A stretch of 64,000 nucleotides of DNA from Leptospira broomii serovar Hurstbridge str. 5399 (GCF_000243715.2 NZ_AHMO02000007.1:124001-188000), one strand, 5' to 3'. Shown: positions 17,247-26,930, counted from the stretch's first letter. The notes: generated from the letters alone by a model not told the origin. A program made the numbers and translations.

Positions 17247-19298
17247 TCAACGAATTCGATTTAATCCGTCAAAGTCTTCTGCGGAGATAAAGAACTCGGT
17301 TGGTCCGAATTCCATCCAGGAAACTCTTAGAACTTTTGCAGTTAAAAGTTTTGCTCCAGCAGGAACGGTCAAAGCCACCGGATTTGATATAGAGTTAAGC
17401 GGAGTGCTCCTAGACTGTAGTTCCACACCTTTTTCATCCGAAAAAATCCATTTAATATAGATTGGCTTTCCTGGTTTAGGGTCTTGAGCTAGACCGACTC
17501 TTAGATTCACGGAATTCTTATCACCTATAACCCATGAAGTTCCTGAATGGAATACGTGGACTCTTAGGCCGTTTTTAACCGTATTCTTTTCCCTCGCGGA
17601 AAGCTGGAAGGTCTTGCGCTCCTCGTATCGAAATTCGGGTCCCTGCGCATGGCTAGAAAGCTTGACTAAGGTTTTCATAGCGATTGTAAGACCGAACACC
17701 AAACAGACTAAATTAAAGGCGGGGACGATCCACCATTTCGGAAACATTCTCGTAGAAGGTCCAGAAGAGCCTAAAATCCAAAATAAAAGAAAACCTAAAC
17801 TTCCGGCACCTCCGATCCAAGGTTGGTAAAAGAAAACAGGAAAAAGTAATAAAACTAAGGTCCAGTACGTTCCCCGTAAATACGCCTCGAATCCGATCCA
17901 TGTGGCAAAGAGAAGAAAAAATAAAACTCCGCCGTCGCTTATTAATAATACCAAAGAGCTGAGAACAAAATCCTGTTGTCCTTGCGGAGGAAAAGATCCT
18001 TTGGGACCTAATTCTATCCAACGAAGAGCGAAGTTTCCGAAGCCCTGCCCGAAAATGGGGGCTTCCTTCCACCAATTCCAAGCGGATAAAGTTTGAATCC
18101 AGCCGTCCTTCCAGTACAATTCTAGGATTTTGGAAAGTCCTTTTCCTTTATGCCAGGCCGTAGCTATGTCTTCCCTAAATACCTGCCAAGCGGTCGGTGA
18201 CCAATCAAATCCTCCCGCAAAATACATTCCCACAAATAAGAGAATGGTTCCGACGAAAACAAGAGGAATGAAGGAATATTTTAAGATAGGATTCCTGAAT
18301 CTTTTTTGGTAAGAGAGAATAGCGACCGTCATTCCTTCCAAAAGTAAGAGGACCCAAAATCCGCTTCCTTGAAATCTTCCCGCTAAAAAGAGGGGAAGTA
18401 AAATCGAGATGCTTAACACAACTCTAGAGATAATCCGCCAGTTTCGACTATGAACATGATATAAAAATAAACCCGCTAGGATCGGCATGCCGACCCCGAA
18501 GGAAGCTGCATCCGGAAAGAATCCTGAGACGCCAAATGTTTCCGCATTACCTGAACTGAATGGAAAAACAGTTTCTTTAGAAAGTCCTTGGAGAGCTCCT
18601 AAAATTAAATTTGCGGTGAATCCAACGAGAATTCCGGTTCTCCATTGTTTTACGGGCGGGTCCGTATCATGAGAACTTGTCTCTTCGGCAAGAAAGTAAA
18701 TTAATGCCGAAAGCCAAACTCCCAATCCGTCCAAAGTCAATCCAAACGCGTACTTGGACGAAATCCCTGTGGAGTATTCGGTATCCTGAAGAATACCGTC
18801 CGTCAGCGGAGAAATGCCAAAATATGTTAGTAGTCTCTCCACGAGCAGAAAAGCGAAAAGTGCAAGAAGCCCGGCTTTTGGATTCTTAGTGAAGTCTAGA
18901 GAATTCTTATACGGTCGGTTGATATAAAAATATTTTAGTACCGGATCTTCTTCGTTAACCGAGTGTCCATAGAACGTTGAAACATACTGTCTCAGAAAAA
19001 CACCTAAGGTTGCACCGGTAAATAGTGCCGAGAGATAAAGAAATCCTATTTCCGTGGCTGAAAGTAATCCCGGAGAAAGAAACGCGAATGCTGCCGTAAA
19101 GATCCTACCCGATTTGCGATGATGCAAATTCGGTAATAATCCGGCGAGGAATTGAATGCACGCGATCCCAAAACTTGCATCCGGATTGCGGACCAATAAA
19201 GACCAGCGCAACAAAATATAAGATAAGATCACACTTAAGATAAGCGTTAAGAAAGTAGGGGTTCTAAGCGGCCTCAATCGGGCAAAAATGCTTGGCAC
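17247..19298 (-). CDS. O-antigen ligase/polymerase-like membrane protein
   Basis: 683 residues with a dozen or more membrane helices and a soluble C-terminal domain of about 130 residues. In the large extracytoplasmic loop before the last helices, WNWWKEAPIFGQGFGNFALR resembles the 'P.fGqG.g.f' block of Wzy_C/O-antigen ligase proteins, and the long loop between late helices fits too. Such proteins join O-antigen or other glycans to lipid A core or polymerise them. The C-terminal domain (from about residue 555, with the VHVFHSGTSWVIGD block) looks like a beta-sandwich. Family assignment is moderate. Confidence 0.55.
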   Translation of the reverse strand: MPSIFARLRPLRTPTFLTLILSVILSYILLRWSLLVRNPDASFGIACIQFLAGLLPNLHHRKSGRIFTAAFAFLSPGLLSATEIGFLYLSALFTGATLGVFLRQYVSTFYGHSVNEEDPVLKYFYINRPYKNSLDFTKNPKAGLLALFAFLLVERLLTYFGISPLTDGILQDTEYSTGISSKYAFGLTLDGLGVWLSALIYFLAEETSSHDTDPPVKQWRTGILVGFTANLILGALQGLSKETVFPFSSGNAETFGVSGFFPDAASFGVGMPILAGLFLYHVHSRNWRIISRVVLSISILLPLFLAGRFQGSGFWVLLLLEGMTVAILSYQKRFRNPILKYSFIPLVFVGTILLFVGMYFAGGFDWSPTAWQVFREDIATAWHKGKGLSKILELYWKDGWIQTLSAWNWWKEAPIFGQGFGNFALRWIELGPKGSFPPQGQQDFVLSSLVLLISDGGVLFFLLFATWIGFEAYLRGTYWTLVLLLFPVFFYQPWIGGAGSLGFLLFWILGSSGPSTRMFPKWWIVPAFNLVCLVFGLTIAMKTLVKLSSHAQGPEFRYEERKTFQLSAREKNTVKNGLRVHVFHSGTSWVIGDKNSVNLRVGLAQDPKPGKPIYIKWIFSDEKGVELQSRSTPLNSISNPVALTVPAGAKLLTAKVLRVSWMEFGPTEFFISAEDFDGLNRIR

Positions 19299-19368
19299 GA
19301 ATTGGAAATGGTCCTGGAAAGTAGGTAGATTTCAATCTAAAAATGGGAAAAGAACAGAAAGGAGAGAC

Positions 19369-19821
19369 TCAATCGTCTAAAGAATCCAAGTCCGTAGGGA
19401 TTTTATATGTACCCGTTAGCGTGGGAGACAAAGGGCTTTTCTTACCGGAAGCGCGATGCTTAGATACGGCCTCTGCATACTCCACGGTGTATCTAGTCCA
19501 TGGAATCGCTTTTAGGCGGGCTAGAGGAATTTTTTTACCGGTTCCCTCGCAAATTCCATAGGCCCCATCCTCGATTTTCTCTAGGGCCACATCGATTTCA
19601 CGAATCGTATCGATTTCGGATTCGGTTAGAACGGAACTGAGCATTTCTTCGTTGATTTCGGATGCGATATCGGCGATATCACCCATCTCTTTTAGGCCGG
19701 AAGGTTTACTGTTATCTTCCCACTTGGCATACTTCTCCAATAGAGAGTTTTTTCTCTCTACCAGTAACTCCTGCAACTCGGTCAGGATTTTCTTATCGTA
19801 TGCAAGTTTTTTTGCGACCAT
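19369..19821 (-). CDS. TraR/DksA-family protein with incomplete zinc finger
   Basis: 150 residues. A coiled-coil N-terminal half (LTELQELLVERKNSLLEKYA, then DIADIASEINEE) is followed by GAYGICEGTGKKIPLARLKA, the DksA/TraR zinc-finger signature. Of the four usual cysteines only Cys91 remains; the others are Thr94, Thr112 and Tyr115. DksA-type proteins bind the RNA polymerase secondary channel and adjust rRNA and stress promoters; some paralogues work without zinc. The C-terminal 30 residues (from SGKKSPLSPTLTG) are an extra tail. It lies 11 bases after rpmG, so it is probably in a ribosomal-protein operon. Confidence 0.85.
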   Translation of the reverse strand: MVAKKLAYDKKILTELQELLVERKNSLLEKYAKWEDNSKPSGLKEMGDIADIASEINEEMLSSVLTESEIDTIREIDVALEKIEDGAYGICEGTGKKIPLARLKAIPWTRYTVEYAEAVSKHRASGKKSPLSPTLTGTYKIPTDLDSLDD

Positions 19822-19832
19822 CGGTTTTTCGG

Positions 19833-19985
19833 TTATACCTTAGATTCCTTATGTTCGACGTGCGCTCTGCAAAATTTGCAAAACTTTTTCGTAACAAGTT
19901 TCTCGGATTTCGCCTTTTTATTTTTCGTCTGGAAGTAAGCATCTTTCTTACATACCTGACAGGAAAGCTTAATGATCTCTCTCAT
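19833..19985 (-). CDS. rpmG: 50S ribosomal protein L33
   Basis: A 50-residue protein found by direct translation of the gap. It begins MREIIKLSCQVCKKDAYF and continues with TKNKK, then KFCKFCRAHVEHKES, matching L33 including the two CxxC pairs of the zinc-binding form. L33 sits near the E site of the large ribosomal subunit. The start ATG lacks a strong ribosome binding site. It is the first gene of a short leftward unit with the DksA-like gene. The usual neighbours secE, nusG or tRNA-Trp are absent. Confidence 0.95.
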   Translation of the reverse strand: MREIIKLSCQVCKKDAYFQTKNKKAKSEKLVTKKFCKFCRAHVEHKESKV

Positions 19986-20109
19986 GGCGGTTTCTCTTTG
20001 CGAAAATTAACCTAAAACCTAAAAAACGGGATTTTCGAGCCAAAAATGACTCCCCCCGCCTGTAGGTTTCGAGGTTGCATAAGCAATAAAAAAAAAGTTG
20101 GCTGAAAAA

Positions 20110-21081
20110 TCAAGGAAGATCATTCGGAAACTCCGAAATTTCCTCTTTTCCGACGGGTGGATACTTTCTCCAAATTGCCGCTAAAACACTTCCAATTAAA
20201 GAATGAATAAAACTGGATAAGGCAGCCGGGATTGCAACAAGAGGGTCCGTAAAATTATTTTTAGATAGAACGACTCCAAGGCCGCTATTCTGCATTCCGA
20301 CCTCGATAGAAACTGTTCGAGAAACGATTAGGGATCGTGTCGTCAATTTAGCAAACCAGTATCCGAAAAAATAACCTGCCGAATGTAGGAGGAAGACAGC
20401 GGAAAGTAGAAGCATCCCCGATTTCATAACCGCAGATTTTCCCGACCCTAAAATAGAAGAAACAATGAGTGAAATCAAAAGCACTGCTACAAATGGAGAA
20501 ACCACTTTAATTCGATCGGCAAACCTGGGAGTGTATCGATTCAAAAGAATCCCTAATGTCACTGGTACGATAACGACTTCAAAGGTGTTCAAAAATAGCC
20601 CGTACGGATTGGCCCCCACACGATTTCCGACCAAGAGTAAGGTTAACATAGGAGTAAGGACGACGGAGAGCAAAGTAGATACGGCAGTCATAGTCACCGA
20701 CAATGCCACATCTCCTCTCGCTAAAAATGTGATCACGTTGGAAGCAACGCCGCCGGGACAGCAAGCAACCACGATTAGCCCCGTTGCCAGAGGAGACGGA
20801 AGTTCCAATAAAATTCCGATAGCCCAACCTGCCAAAGGCATAATCGTATATTGACCTACTACACCGATCAAAACGGCCTTCGGAGTCTGGAAGACTCGCT
20901 TAAAATCTTCCGGGACCAGTGTGATCCCCATTCCAAGCATCGTTATTCCTAAACTATAGGTAATCCAAGGGCCGTCGAACCAAACTATCCAACTAGGATA
21001 AATCCAACTTATGGAGACTCCCGCAATTACCCAGACAGGAAATAGAAGAGAGATCCGTTCAAAAAACTTTGCCAATCTCAC
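20110..21081 (-). CDS. Bile acid:sodium symporter (BASS/SBF) family transporter
   Basis: 323 residues with about nine or ten helices. ITMLGMGITLVPEDFKRVF, VACCPGGVASNVITFLARGD and ALSVTMTAVSTLLSVVLTP are the standard SBF-family blocks, including the conserved CCPGG-SN sequence at the discontinuous helices. It should cotransport an organic anion with sodium; the substrate is unknown. The start is the GTG overlapping the stop of the upstream aminotransferase gene as GTGA. A longer open frame upstream only reads through that gene. The overlap suggests both serve one pathway. Confidence 0.88.
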   Translation of the reverse strand: MRLAKFFERISLLFPVWVIAGVSISWIYPSWIVWFDGPWITYSLGITMLGMGITLVPEDFKRVFQTPKAVLIGVVGQYTIMPLAGWAIGILLELPSPLATGLIVVACCPGGVASNVITFLARGDVALSVTMTAVSTLLSVVLTPMLTLLLVGNRVGANPYGLFLNTFEVVIVPVTLGILLNRYTPRFADRIKVVSPFVAVLLISLIVSSILGSGKSAVMKSGMLLLSAVFLLHSAGYFFGYWFAKLTTRSLIVSRTVSIEVGMQNSGLGVVLSKNNFTDPLVAIPAALSSFIHSLIGSVLAAIWRKYPPVGKEEISEFPNDLP

Positions 21082-22223
21082 CTTGCCAAGAGATCGACTA
21101 CGCGATCCAGTTGCTCTTTCGCGATATAGATATGCGGTGAAAATCGAACCTTCCCTAGACGCAAAGCGCACATAACACCATTTTTTTTCAAATGATTGAC
21201 CGTGTCTTCCATGGATATGCCCGGCTTTTCGGCCACGACAATTCCAGTTTTAAAATCCGGAAAATGATCCGAACAAAGCTTCCAGCCGGCCTCCCGTAAC
21301 CGGTCCGATAAGTAATCTGCGAGTTCGTAAATTCGAGCCATAGAAGAATGGAAGCCTATCTCATTCAGCATCTCCAAGGTCGACTGAAAATAGACCCAGT
21401 CAATAAAATTCACGGTTGAAATCTCATACCGATCTGTACCTTTCAATTCTTCGCGATACGGAAGATATACTTCGTCGTTTACAACCGACCCCGTACCTTT
21501 GAACGGGAATTGGAGAGATTCCAATTTTTCTTTGGCTACGTACATCACTCCTAAACCTAGAGGTCCAAGAAGCCATTTCCAAGCCGGAAAAGCCATATAG
21601 GAAATTTTCATTTCTCTAGGGCGAATGGGTAACAAGCCGACACCTTGTGCCCCATCTAATGCAAATTCGATTCCTTTTTCCGCCAGAAGAGTTCCGATCT
21701 CTTCTAAAGGAAAAGGCATCCCTGTACACCAGTGAACCGCGGAAAGACTAACCAATCTAGTTTCCGGAGTTAACGAATCTTTTAAGTTTTCTAAAAATCC
21801 TTCTGGAGTTTCCGACATCGGAACAAAGGCGAGTTCTACCCCTTTTTCCCTCCAGTGTTCCCAAGGGTAAATGTTGGAAGGATACTCATTCTCAAGAAGT
21901 AAAATTTGGTCCCCAGGCTGCAACTGCACACCCAAGGAAATAAAATTCATCCCTTCGTTCGTATTATGAATTAAGCTGAGTTCTCCCTGGTCACAACCTA
22001 GTAATTCGGCGAGAATTTTCCGAATCACCCTTTTGACGGTTACATAACGTCTTACTTCCGTGAGACCGCCATGAGACGCATATCCTTGAAGATACTCGTT
22101 GACCCAACGGATCGTTTCAGTATTACAAGGAGTAGTACCGCAATTATTTAACCAGATCATTTCCCGATTTACTGGATATAAGGCTTGGATCTTTACCCAA
22201 TCCGGAGTGGCGTTTGTTTTCAT
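21078..22223 (-). CDS. Class V PLP-dependent aminotransferase family protein
   Basis: 381 residues, fold type I. LNNCGTTPCNTETIRWVNEY matches the N-terminal block of the isopenicillin-N-epimerase/cysteine-desulfurase branch, LDGAQGVGLLPIRPREM holds the PLP-pyridine aspartate, and SYMAFPAWKWLLGPLGLGVM contains the Schiff-base lysine. Substrate cannot be read; desulfurase-type cysteine loops are not seen. The ATG with AAGG just before it is preferred to a TTG twelve codons upstream. It is coupled to the transporter gene by a GTGA overlap. Confidence 0.82.
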   Translation of the reverse strand: MKTNATPDWVKIQALYPVNREMIWLNNCGTTPCNTETIRWVNEYLQGYASHGGLTEVRRYVTVKRVIRKILAELLGCDQGELSLIHNTNEGMNFISLGVQLQPGDQILLLENEYPSNIYPWEHWREKGVELAFVPMSETPEGFLENLKDSLTPETRLVSLSAVHWCTGMPFPLEEIGTLLAEKGIEFALDGAQGVGLLPIRPREMKISYMAFPAWKWLLGPLGLGVMYVAKEKLESLQFPFKGTGSVVNDEVYLPYREELKGTDRYEISTVNFIDWVYFQSTLEMLNEIGFHSSMARIYELADYLSDRLREAGWKLCSDHFPDFKTGIVVAEKPGISMEDTVNHLKKNGVMCALRLGKVRFSPHIYIAKEQLDRVVDLLAR

Positions 22224-22272
22224 CCTTCGTCCAAATTGAAACTTTAGTACGGAAGACAAAACCCTTTTTTAA

Positions 22273-22300
22273 CGGAGCGTCTCGGAAAGAGAGCGCTCCG
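22273..22300. terminator. Hairpin between ferritin-like and aminotransferase genes
   Basis: CGGAGCG pairs with CGCTCCG, and the inner TCTC pairs with GAGA around a GGAAA loop, with one bulged G. On the plus strand ATTTTAAT follows, on the minus strand TTAAAAAAG. The U tract is weak in both directions, so this may be a weak terminator or processing hairpin after the leftward ferritin-like gene. Confidence 0.5.
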
Positions 22301-22316
22301 ATTTTAATAGGAATCT

Positions 22317-23066
22317 CTAGCGTTTTTTCTTGGCAGCCACTTTCTTTTTCGGTGCGGATTTCTTAGCGGCGATCTTTTTCTTTGCCGGTACGATTTTCTT
22401 TTTGGCGGAGGCTTTTTTCGGGATTGGGACCGCTTTCTTAGCTACTTTTTTAGGGAGGATTTTTTTGGGTTTGGCAACTTTAGAACTTTTAGCGCCTTTT
22501 GCGGGACTATCTACCGCTTTCGCGACTTCTTCGGCCTGTTCGTCCCAAAAATACGCACCTCTGCCCGAATGAGTTTGATCCAGGGCATTGAGCTCCGCTT
22601 CCAAAAGGGACTGATAATTCTGACTATATTCCATAAGTTTGCTAAACAATAGCCTAATATTCGGATCGGCGAACTTGGTCGTTAGCTTTTCATAAAATGC
22701 CACTGAGTTCTCCGCTTCTCTAATTGCTAGCTCTAAAGCTTCGTGTGCGTCTTTGGAGCCGGAACCGGTGATCGTCCGTTCCACTTTATTCATCAATCTC
22801 TGAATCGTCGTCTGGTGAAATTTATGGATCGCCGTAAGTTGTTTTAGATTAGGCAGTTCGGCGCCTTCCGCTACTTCGTAAATTTCAGTAATGAATCTGA
22901 TATGATCATCCACTTCCTCTGCAAGGCGTTCGAAAAGTTCCCGCGTACGACCCGGTGGAAGTTTTTCGTACGTATCCATATAGAACTCGAAGTAGTCCTT
23001 CTCGTGTTGGATCGCCGCTGCAATGGCCTCGAGGAAAGTTGTTTCTTTAAGAGGTTTGATACTCAT
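22317..23066 (-). CDS. Ferritin-like (rubrerythrin-type) protein with lysine-rich tail
   Basis: 249 residues. Residues 1-170 form a four-helix bundle of the ferritin/rubrerythrin class: AAIQHEKDYFEFYMDTYEKL and ERLAEEVDDHIRFI supply one E...ExxxxH half-site. In the second half-site, IREAENSVAFYEKL has the glutamate, but MEYSQNYQSLLEAEL has Tyr where the histidine is expected. Residues 187-249 are a basic tail with 26 lysines in 63 residues, made of AKK/PKK repeats like bacterial histone H1-type tails. No rubredoxin domain is present. A nucleoid-bound, Dps-like protective role is possible but inferred. Confidence 0.75.
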   Translation of the reverse strand: MSIKPLKETTFLEAIAAAIQHEKDYFEFYMDTYEKLPPGRTRELFERLAEEVDDHIRFITEIYEVAEGAELPNLKQLTAIHKFHQTTIQRLMNKVERTITGSGSKDAHEALELAIREAENSVAFYEKLTTKFADPNIRLLFSKLMEYSQNYQSLLEAELNALDQTHSGRGAYFWDEQAEEVAKAVDSPAKGAKSSKVAKPKKILPKKVAKKAVPIPKKASAKKKIVPAKKKIAAKKSAPKKKVAAKKKR

Positions 23067-23250
23067 ATGTTAACTCCGGTCGCGTCAATTCTAGGGAGAT
23101 TTCCCATCGGGTTCAATACTAATTTTTCGTTTTTTCTCATCCAAAAATTATCGCGCGTGTTCATTTTTTTTGAGGAACATCGACGCTTGTAAAAGCGTTT
23201 GCGGAAGAAATTCCATTCTTTATTCGAAAAAACAATCCTAAAATTTCAGT

Positions 23251-23883
23251 TCAAGATTCTTCTTCCGTGGAAACAAAAATTAAAAATTGAGCGAGGTAGT
23301 ACGTTCCCATAATCCAACTCCCGTGTGCCGGAAATCGGATCGAAGTGAAATGACTTAATGCAATCAGCATATCGGAAAAAATAAAAATGACTGCGCCCGA
23401 AATTCCCAGCCACAAATCCGATTTTTCACATTCTCTAGATGAAGCTCTCCAACCCATCGTGCAAATCGCGGCAACGTAAAGTAAGACCGGCAAACTCATA
23501 GCGATCGGAATTCCAGGAAGAAGCCAGTAGTAGAAGCCGCCACCTACAATAACGAAGGGTATTAGGCGGACGATCTGCACCGGATTTCCACGAGAAAAGC
23601 CCCAAGAGTAGGATAACTGCGCGATCAAAAAACTTCCTAAGCCGAAAACGAAATATTCTGCCGGAAAAGTTAAAATTGCATCCCCGAAGAAGGAAAATAC
23701 CAAACCAAAACCTATCCATATTCCGGTCGCTCTAGTCTGCCAACGTCTATCCCTAGTGAAATCCCAAAGCAATAGCAGAATCGGTAAAACTTTCGATCCC
23801 AGCCTCAATAAGAAGACCTCTGGCCAAACATTGACTACAACCAGATGCAAAAGGCATAGGAGAGGATAAACAATATAAAGCAA
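23251..23883 (-). CDS. YhhN/TMEM86-family protein (lysoplasmalogenase-like)
   Basis: 210 residues and about eight helices. The family's two acidic motifs are present: FSFFGDAILTFP in the first half and VIFIFSDMLIALSHF in the second. Characterised relatives cleave the vinyl-ether bond of lysoplasmalogens; whether this one does is unknown. It is a single leftward gene, divergent from the TerC-family gene with about 100 bases between starts. Its 3' side is followed by about 185 bases without a gene. Confidence 0.8.
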   Translation of the reverse strand: MLYIVYPLLCLLHLVVVNVWPEVFLLRLGSKVLPILLLLWDFTRDRRWQTRATGIWIGFGLVFSFFGDAILTFPAEYFVFGLGSFLIAQLSYSWGFSRGNPVQIVRLIPFVIVGGGFYYWLLPGIPIAMSLPVLLYVAAICTMGWRASSRECEKSDLWLGISGAVIFIFSDMLIALSHFTSIRFPAHGSWIMGTYYLAQFLIFVSTEEES

Positions 23884-23984
23884 TTGAGCCTCCGGGTTCG
23901 GGAAAGTCCGGGATTTGGGATTGTCTTCCTGCTCTCAGGTTAGAACCTGTCTCCCATCAACCATTTTCGGGTCTGGACGCTGCG

Positions 23985-24974
23985 ATGCTTTCTTTTAGCC
24001 AAAAAGATTCTACACTTTTTCTCATTTTCAGCTTAGGGGTAGGCCTTTTAATTTATCTAGATTTATTTGTTCTAAATAGAAAAGCCCGCAAACTTTCCCT
24101 TAGAGAGTCCGGCTATTGGACTTTGTTCTGGGTTTCCCTGGCGTTAGGTTTCGCATCCCTCATATATATATTCCACGACGATCCGATCCAGCCAGCCATC
24201 GCGAAGGAAAAAACTCTAGAATTTTTGGCCGGTTACCTTTTAGAATATTCCCTCTCAGTCGATAATCTTTTCGTTTTTATTATGATCTTTGCGAAATTCA
24301 GAATCCAATCGCACCATCAACCTATGATTCTTAAATGGGGTATTTTAGGGGCCTTAATCTTTCGTGCCGCGATGATCTTTTCAGGAGCGGAGTTAGTCTC
24401 GCGATTCGAATGGATTCTATATCTTTTCGGAATTCTTCTTTTATACTCGGCATGGAAAATGTACTTTCATAGCGAGGAAGAAGATTTCGATCCGGAGGAA
24501 ATGAAACTCCTAAAATACGCCAAAAAGATCCTGCCGATGACTTCTACATTTCATCCGGAAAAATTGATGGTGCGCGAGCAAGGGAAGATAGTCTTCACAT
24601 CAACCTTTCTGATTCTTCTTGTAGTGGAGTTCAGCGATATACTGTTCGCGGTGGATTCGATTCCTGCGATATTTTCGATCACTCAAGATAGCTTCATTAT
24701 TTATACCTCGAACGTCTTTGCAATATTGGGACTGCGATCCTTATTCTTTTTACTCGGCGGTGTAATGGAACTATTCGTTCATTTAAAAAAGGGCGTCTCT
24801 CTACTTTTAGCGTTTGTAGGAATCAAACTATTATTACCGGCGATTTCTAAGCCGTTACTCGGAGAGGAAATCCATGTCTCTATAGAGATTTCGTTATTCG
24901 TAATTATTAGTACGCTTATCGTGTCCGTGCTAATTTCCCTTCCCCATTATTTATCAACGAAAAAAGGAACCTGA
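23985..24974 (+). CDS. TerC/Alx-family membrane protein
   Basis: 329 residues with nine or so helices. YLLEYSLSVDNLFVFIMIF and LLVVEFSDILFAVDSIPAIF are the paired TerC-family signatures with their conserved acidic residues, and EEDFDPEEMKLLKYAKKILP matches the cytoplasmic loop of Alx-type members. Alx and relatives export manganese or help load metal on secreted proteins. I looked for a yybP-ykoY riboswitch upstream and could not recognise one. No operon partner: the next gene starts 78 bases later and belongs to another pathway. Confidence 0.9.
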   Translation: MLSFSQKDSTLFLIFSLGVGLLIYLDLFVLNRKARKLSLRESGYWTLFWVSLALGFASLIYIFHDDPIQPAIAKEKTLEFLAGYLLEYSLSVDNLFVFIMIFAKFRIQSHHQPMILKWGILGALIFRAAMIFSGAELVSRFEWILYLFGILLLYSAWKMYFHSEEEDFDPEEMKLLKYAKKILPMTSTFHPEKLMVREQGKIVFTSTFLILLVVEFSDILFAVDSIPAIFSITQDSFIIYTSNVFAILGLRSLFFLLGGVMELFVHLKKGVSLLLAFVGIKLLLPAISKPLLGEEIHVSIEISLFVIISTLIVSVLISLPHYLSTKKGT

Positions 24975-25052
24975 TCGGAGTTTTTAGACTTTACATGAAG
25001 ATTTTGACTTATTCCCTAGAAAAAGGATCTTCTCACAAAAGAAGAGAATATT

Positions 25053-26930
25053 ATGGACACTGAAAAACTCTTTAGCGAATTCCCGCCGGTCTCAACGAAA
25101 GAATGGACGGATCAAATCATCAAAGATCTAAAGGGAGGCGATTTCGAGAAAAAGCTGGTTTGGGAAACTCAGGAAGGCTTTAAAGTTCAGCCCTTTTATA
25201 GAAAAGAAAATCTTCAAGGATTGGAATGGTCCGTTTCCAATCTTCCGGGCACCTTTCCTTTCGCTCGTTCTACACGAAAGCTCACAAACGAATGGAATAT
25301 CCGTCAGGATATAGATTCTATCGATTTAAAACTCGCAAAAGAACTGGCTTTAGAAGCAGTCGCGAACGGAGTGAATTCAATCGGATTCGTGGTTCAGAAT
25401 TCTACGACCGGGCGGAGGGGAATTCCGGTCGAAAAAAGGGAAGATTTAGAATTTCTTCTGACCGAACTCCCCCTGAATGATATCACGGTTCATTTTATTG
25501 CCGAAGAAAGATCTCCGGAAATACACGGATGGCTTCCTAAGATCAAACCGTTAGTCGGCGGATTAGGATACGATCCGTTCCGGATTTTAGCCCGCCACGG
25601 TCGCTCAGGCGGTCATGGCCCGGAGACTCTAAAACCTATTCTGGAAGAATATGCGGCAACTTGGCCGAATTATCGAAGTCTTACCGTTCACTCCTCCACT
25701 TTCAGAGATAGCGGATCTACGATCGTACAAGAACTCGCTTTTACATTGGCATTGGGATCAGAATATTTATATCAACTTTCCCAAAGCGGACTAAAACCGG
25801 AAACCGTTAACTCTCAAACCATACTGCAATTTACCGTTGGGCCCGACTACTTTTTAGAAATTGCAAAGTTTCGTGCCGCTAGAACTCTCTGGGCGGAAAT
25901 TTTTAAGGTCTACTCTTCCGAAACTGGAGAGGCAAGTTTACCCTTTATCGCGGCGGAAACCGCAAAGTACAATTATGGGGTCTACGATGTTTATAATAAT
26001 ATGCTTAGGGCAACGACCGAAGCGATGGCCGCCGCAATCGGAGGGGCCGAAATTATCACCGTCCTACCCTTCGATCATCTGATTCAACCGGCGGATTCTT
26101 TTTCGCTCCGAATAGCGCGGAACGTTCAGTTATTGATGAAGCACGAATCCTATCTGGACAAAGTCGTCGATCCTTCGTCCGGCTCTTACTATCTCGAAAC
26201 TCTGACTCAGTCCATGACCGAACAGGCTTGGAAATTGTTCTGCGAAATCGAAAAAGAAGGCGGCTTTCTCTCTTCTTTACAATCGGGAAAAATTCAAGCT
26301 CGCATCGGAGAATCCAGGAAGAAAAAGGAAGAAAATTATTCGACTAGAAAGGAAATCTTTCTCGGAACGAATCAATATCCGAATCTAAAAGATAAAATCA
26401 CCAATAAGAATTTAAACAAATCCGTACCGACGAAACCTCTAGAAACAAAACCCGGGGAATCGACCTGCCTTGCAATACCTGATTTTTTTGCAGGCGATGC
26501 GATCGAAGAAATTCGATTCTTAACTGAAAACCGGGAACAAAATACGGGTAAACCGATAAAAGTTTTACTGATCCCGGTCGGGGATTTAAAGATGAAGAAG
26601 GCCAGAGCAATCTTCTCTTTGAACTTCTTAGGCTGCGGAGGCTTTACGGTCATCGATCCAGGCAGTTACGAGAGTTCCGCTGAAGCAAAGTCCGCCATCG
26701 CAAAAGAGCGACCTGAAGTGATTGTTTTCTGCTCTTCCGACGAGGAAGTTCTAAAATGGGTAGGAGAAATTCTTCCCGAACTGAATCCAAAACCGATCCC
26801 TCTCGTCGCCGGAAATCCGAAGGAAGTAGTTTCCGAATTGGAAAAGTTGGGAATCCAAGGCTTTTTACATATCAAATCCGATCTACTCAAAACCTTGACC
26901 GATCTTCAAAAAAGGCTGGGAATACGATGA
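25053..26930 (+). CDS. mutA: Methylmalonyl-CoA mutase small (beta) subunit
   Basis: 625 residues. [20 protein letters not shown] and the barrel segments [20 protein letters not shown] and [19 protein letters not shown] are typical of the mutase beta subunit. The C-terminal cobalamin-fold domain is present ([13 protein letters not shown]) but lacks the cobalt-binding D-x-H-x-x-G histidine, as normal for this non-catalytic subunit. With the large subunit it interconverts methylmalonyl-CoA and succinyl-CoA in propionate and odd-chain fatty acid use. Its stop overlaps the mutB start (ATGA), ensuring equal amounts. AGAAGAGA precedes the ATG. Confidence 0.93.
   Translation: MDTEKLFSEFPPVSTKEWTDQIIKDLKGGDFEKKLVWETQEGFKVQPFYRKENLQGLEWSVSNLPGTFPFARSTRKLTNEWNIRQDIDSIDLKLAKELALEAVANGVNSIGFVVQNSTTGRRGIPVEKREDLEFLLTELPLNDITVHFIAEERSPEIHGWLPKIKPLVGGLGYDPFRILARHGRSGGHGPETLKPILEEYAATWPNYRSLTVHSSTFRDSGSTIVQELAFTLALGSEYLYQLSQSGLKPETVNSQTILQFTVGPDYFLEIAKFRAARTLWAEIFKVYSSETGEASLPFIAAETAKYNYGVYDVYNNMLRATTEAMAAAIGGAEIITVLPFDHLIQPADSFSLRIARNVQLLMKHESYLDKVVDPSSGSYYLETLTQSMTEQAWKLFCEIEKEGGFLSSLQSGKIQARIGESRKKKEENYSTRKEIFLGTNQYPNLKDKITNKNLNKSVPTKPLETKPGESTCLAIPDFFAGDAIEEIRFLTENREQNTGKPIKVLLIPVGDLKMKKARAIFSLNFLGCGGFTVIDPGSYESSAEAKSAIAKERPEVIVFCSSDEEVLKWVGEILPELNPKPIPLVAGNPKEVVSELEKLGIQGFLHIKSDLLKTLTDLQKRLGIR

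Noticed and set aside
19986..20109. tRNA gene beside rpmG
   Set aside because: No cloverleaf arms or TTCGANNC-type loop in the right spacing; the G/C-rich CCCCCCG run is isolated.
21082..21171. N-terminal extension of the BASS transporter
   Set aside because: Lies in the aminotransferase gene; the overlapping GTG gives the normal length.
23181..23196. Small hairpin (ACGCTT/AAGCGT) between ferritin-like and YhhN genes
   Set aside because: Only six pairs and no T tract in either direction; could be chance.
23884..23984. yybP-ykoY (manganese) riboswitch upstream of the TerC-family gene
   Set aside because: The conserved paired motifs of that riboswitch could not be found in the 100-base leader.
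26756..26926. N-terminal extension of the mutase large subunit
   Set aside because: Out-of-frame copy of the mutA end; the ATG in the ATGA overlap fits the family.
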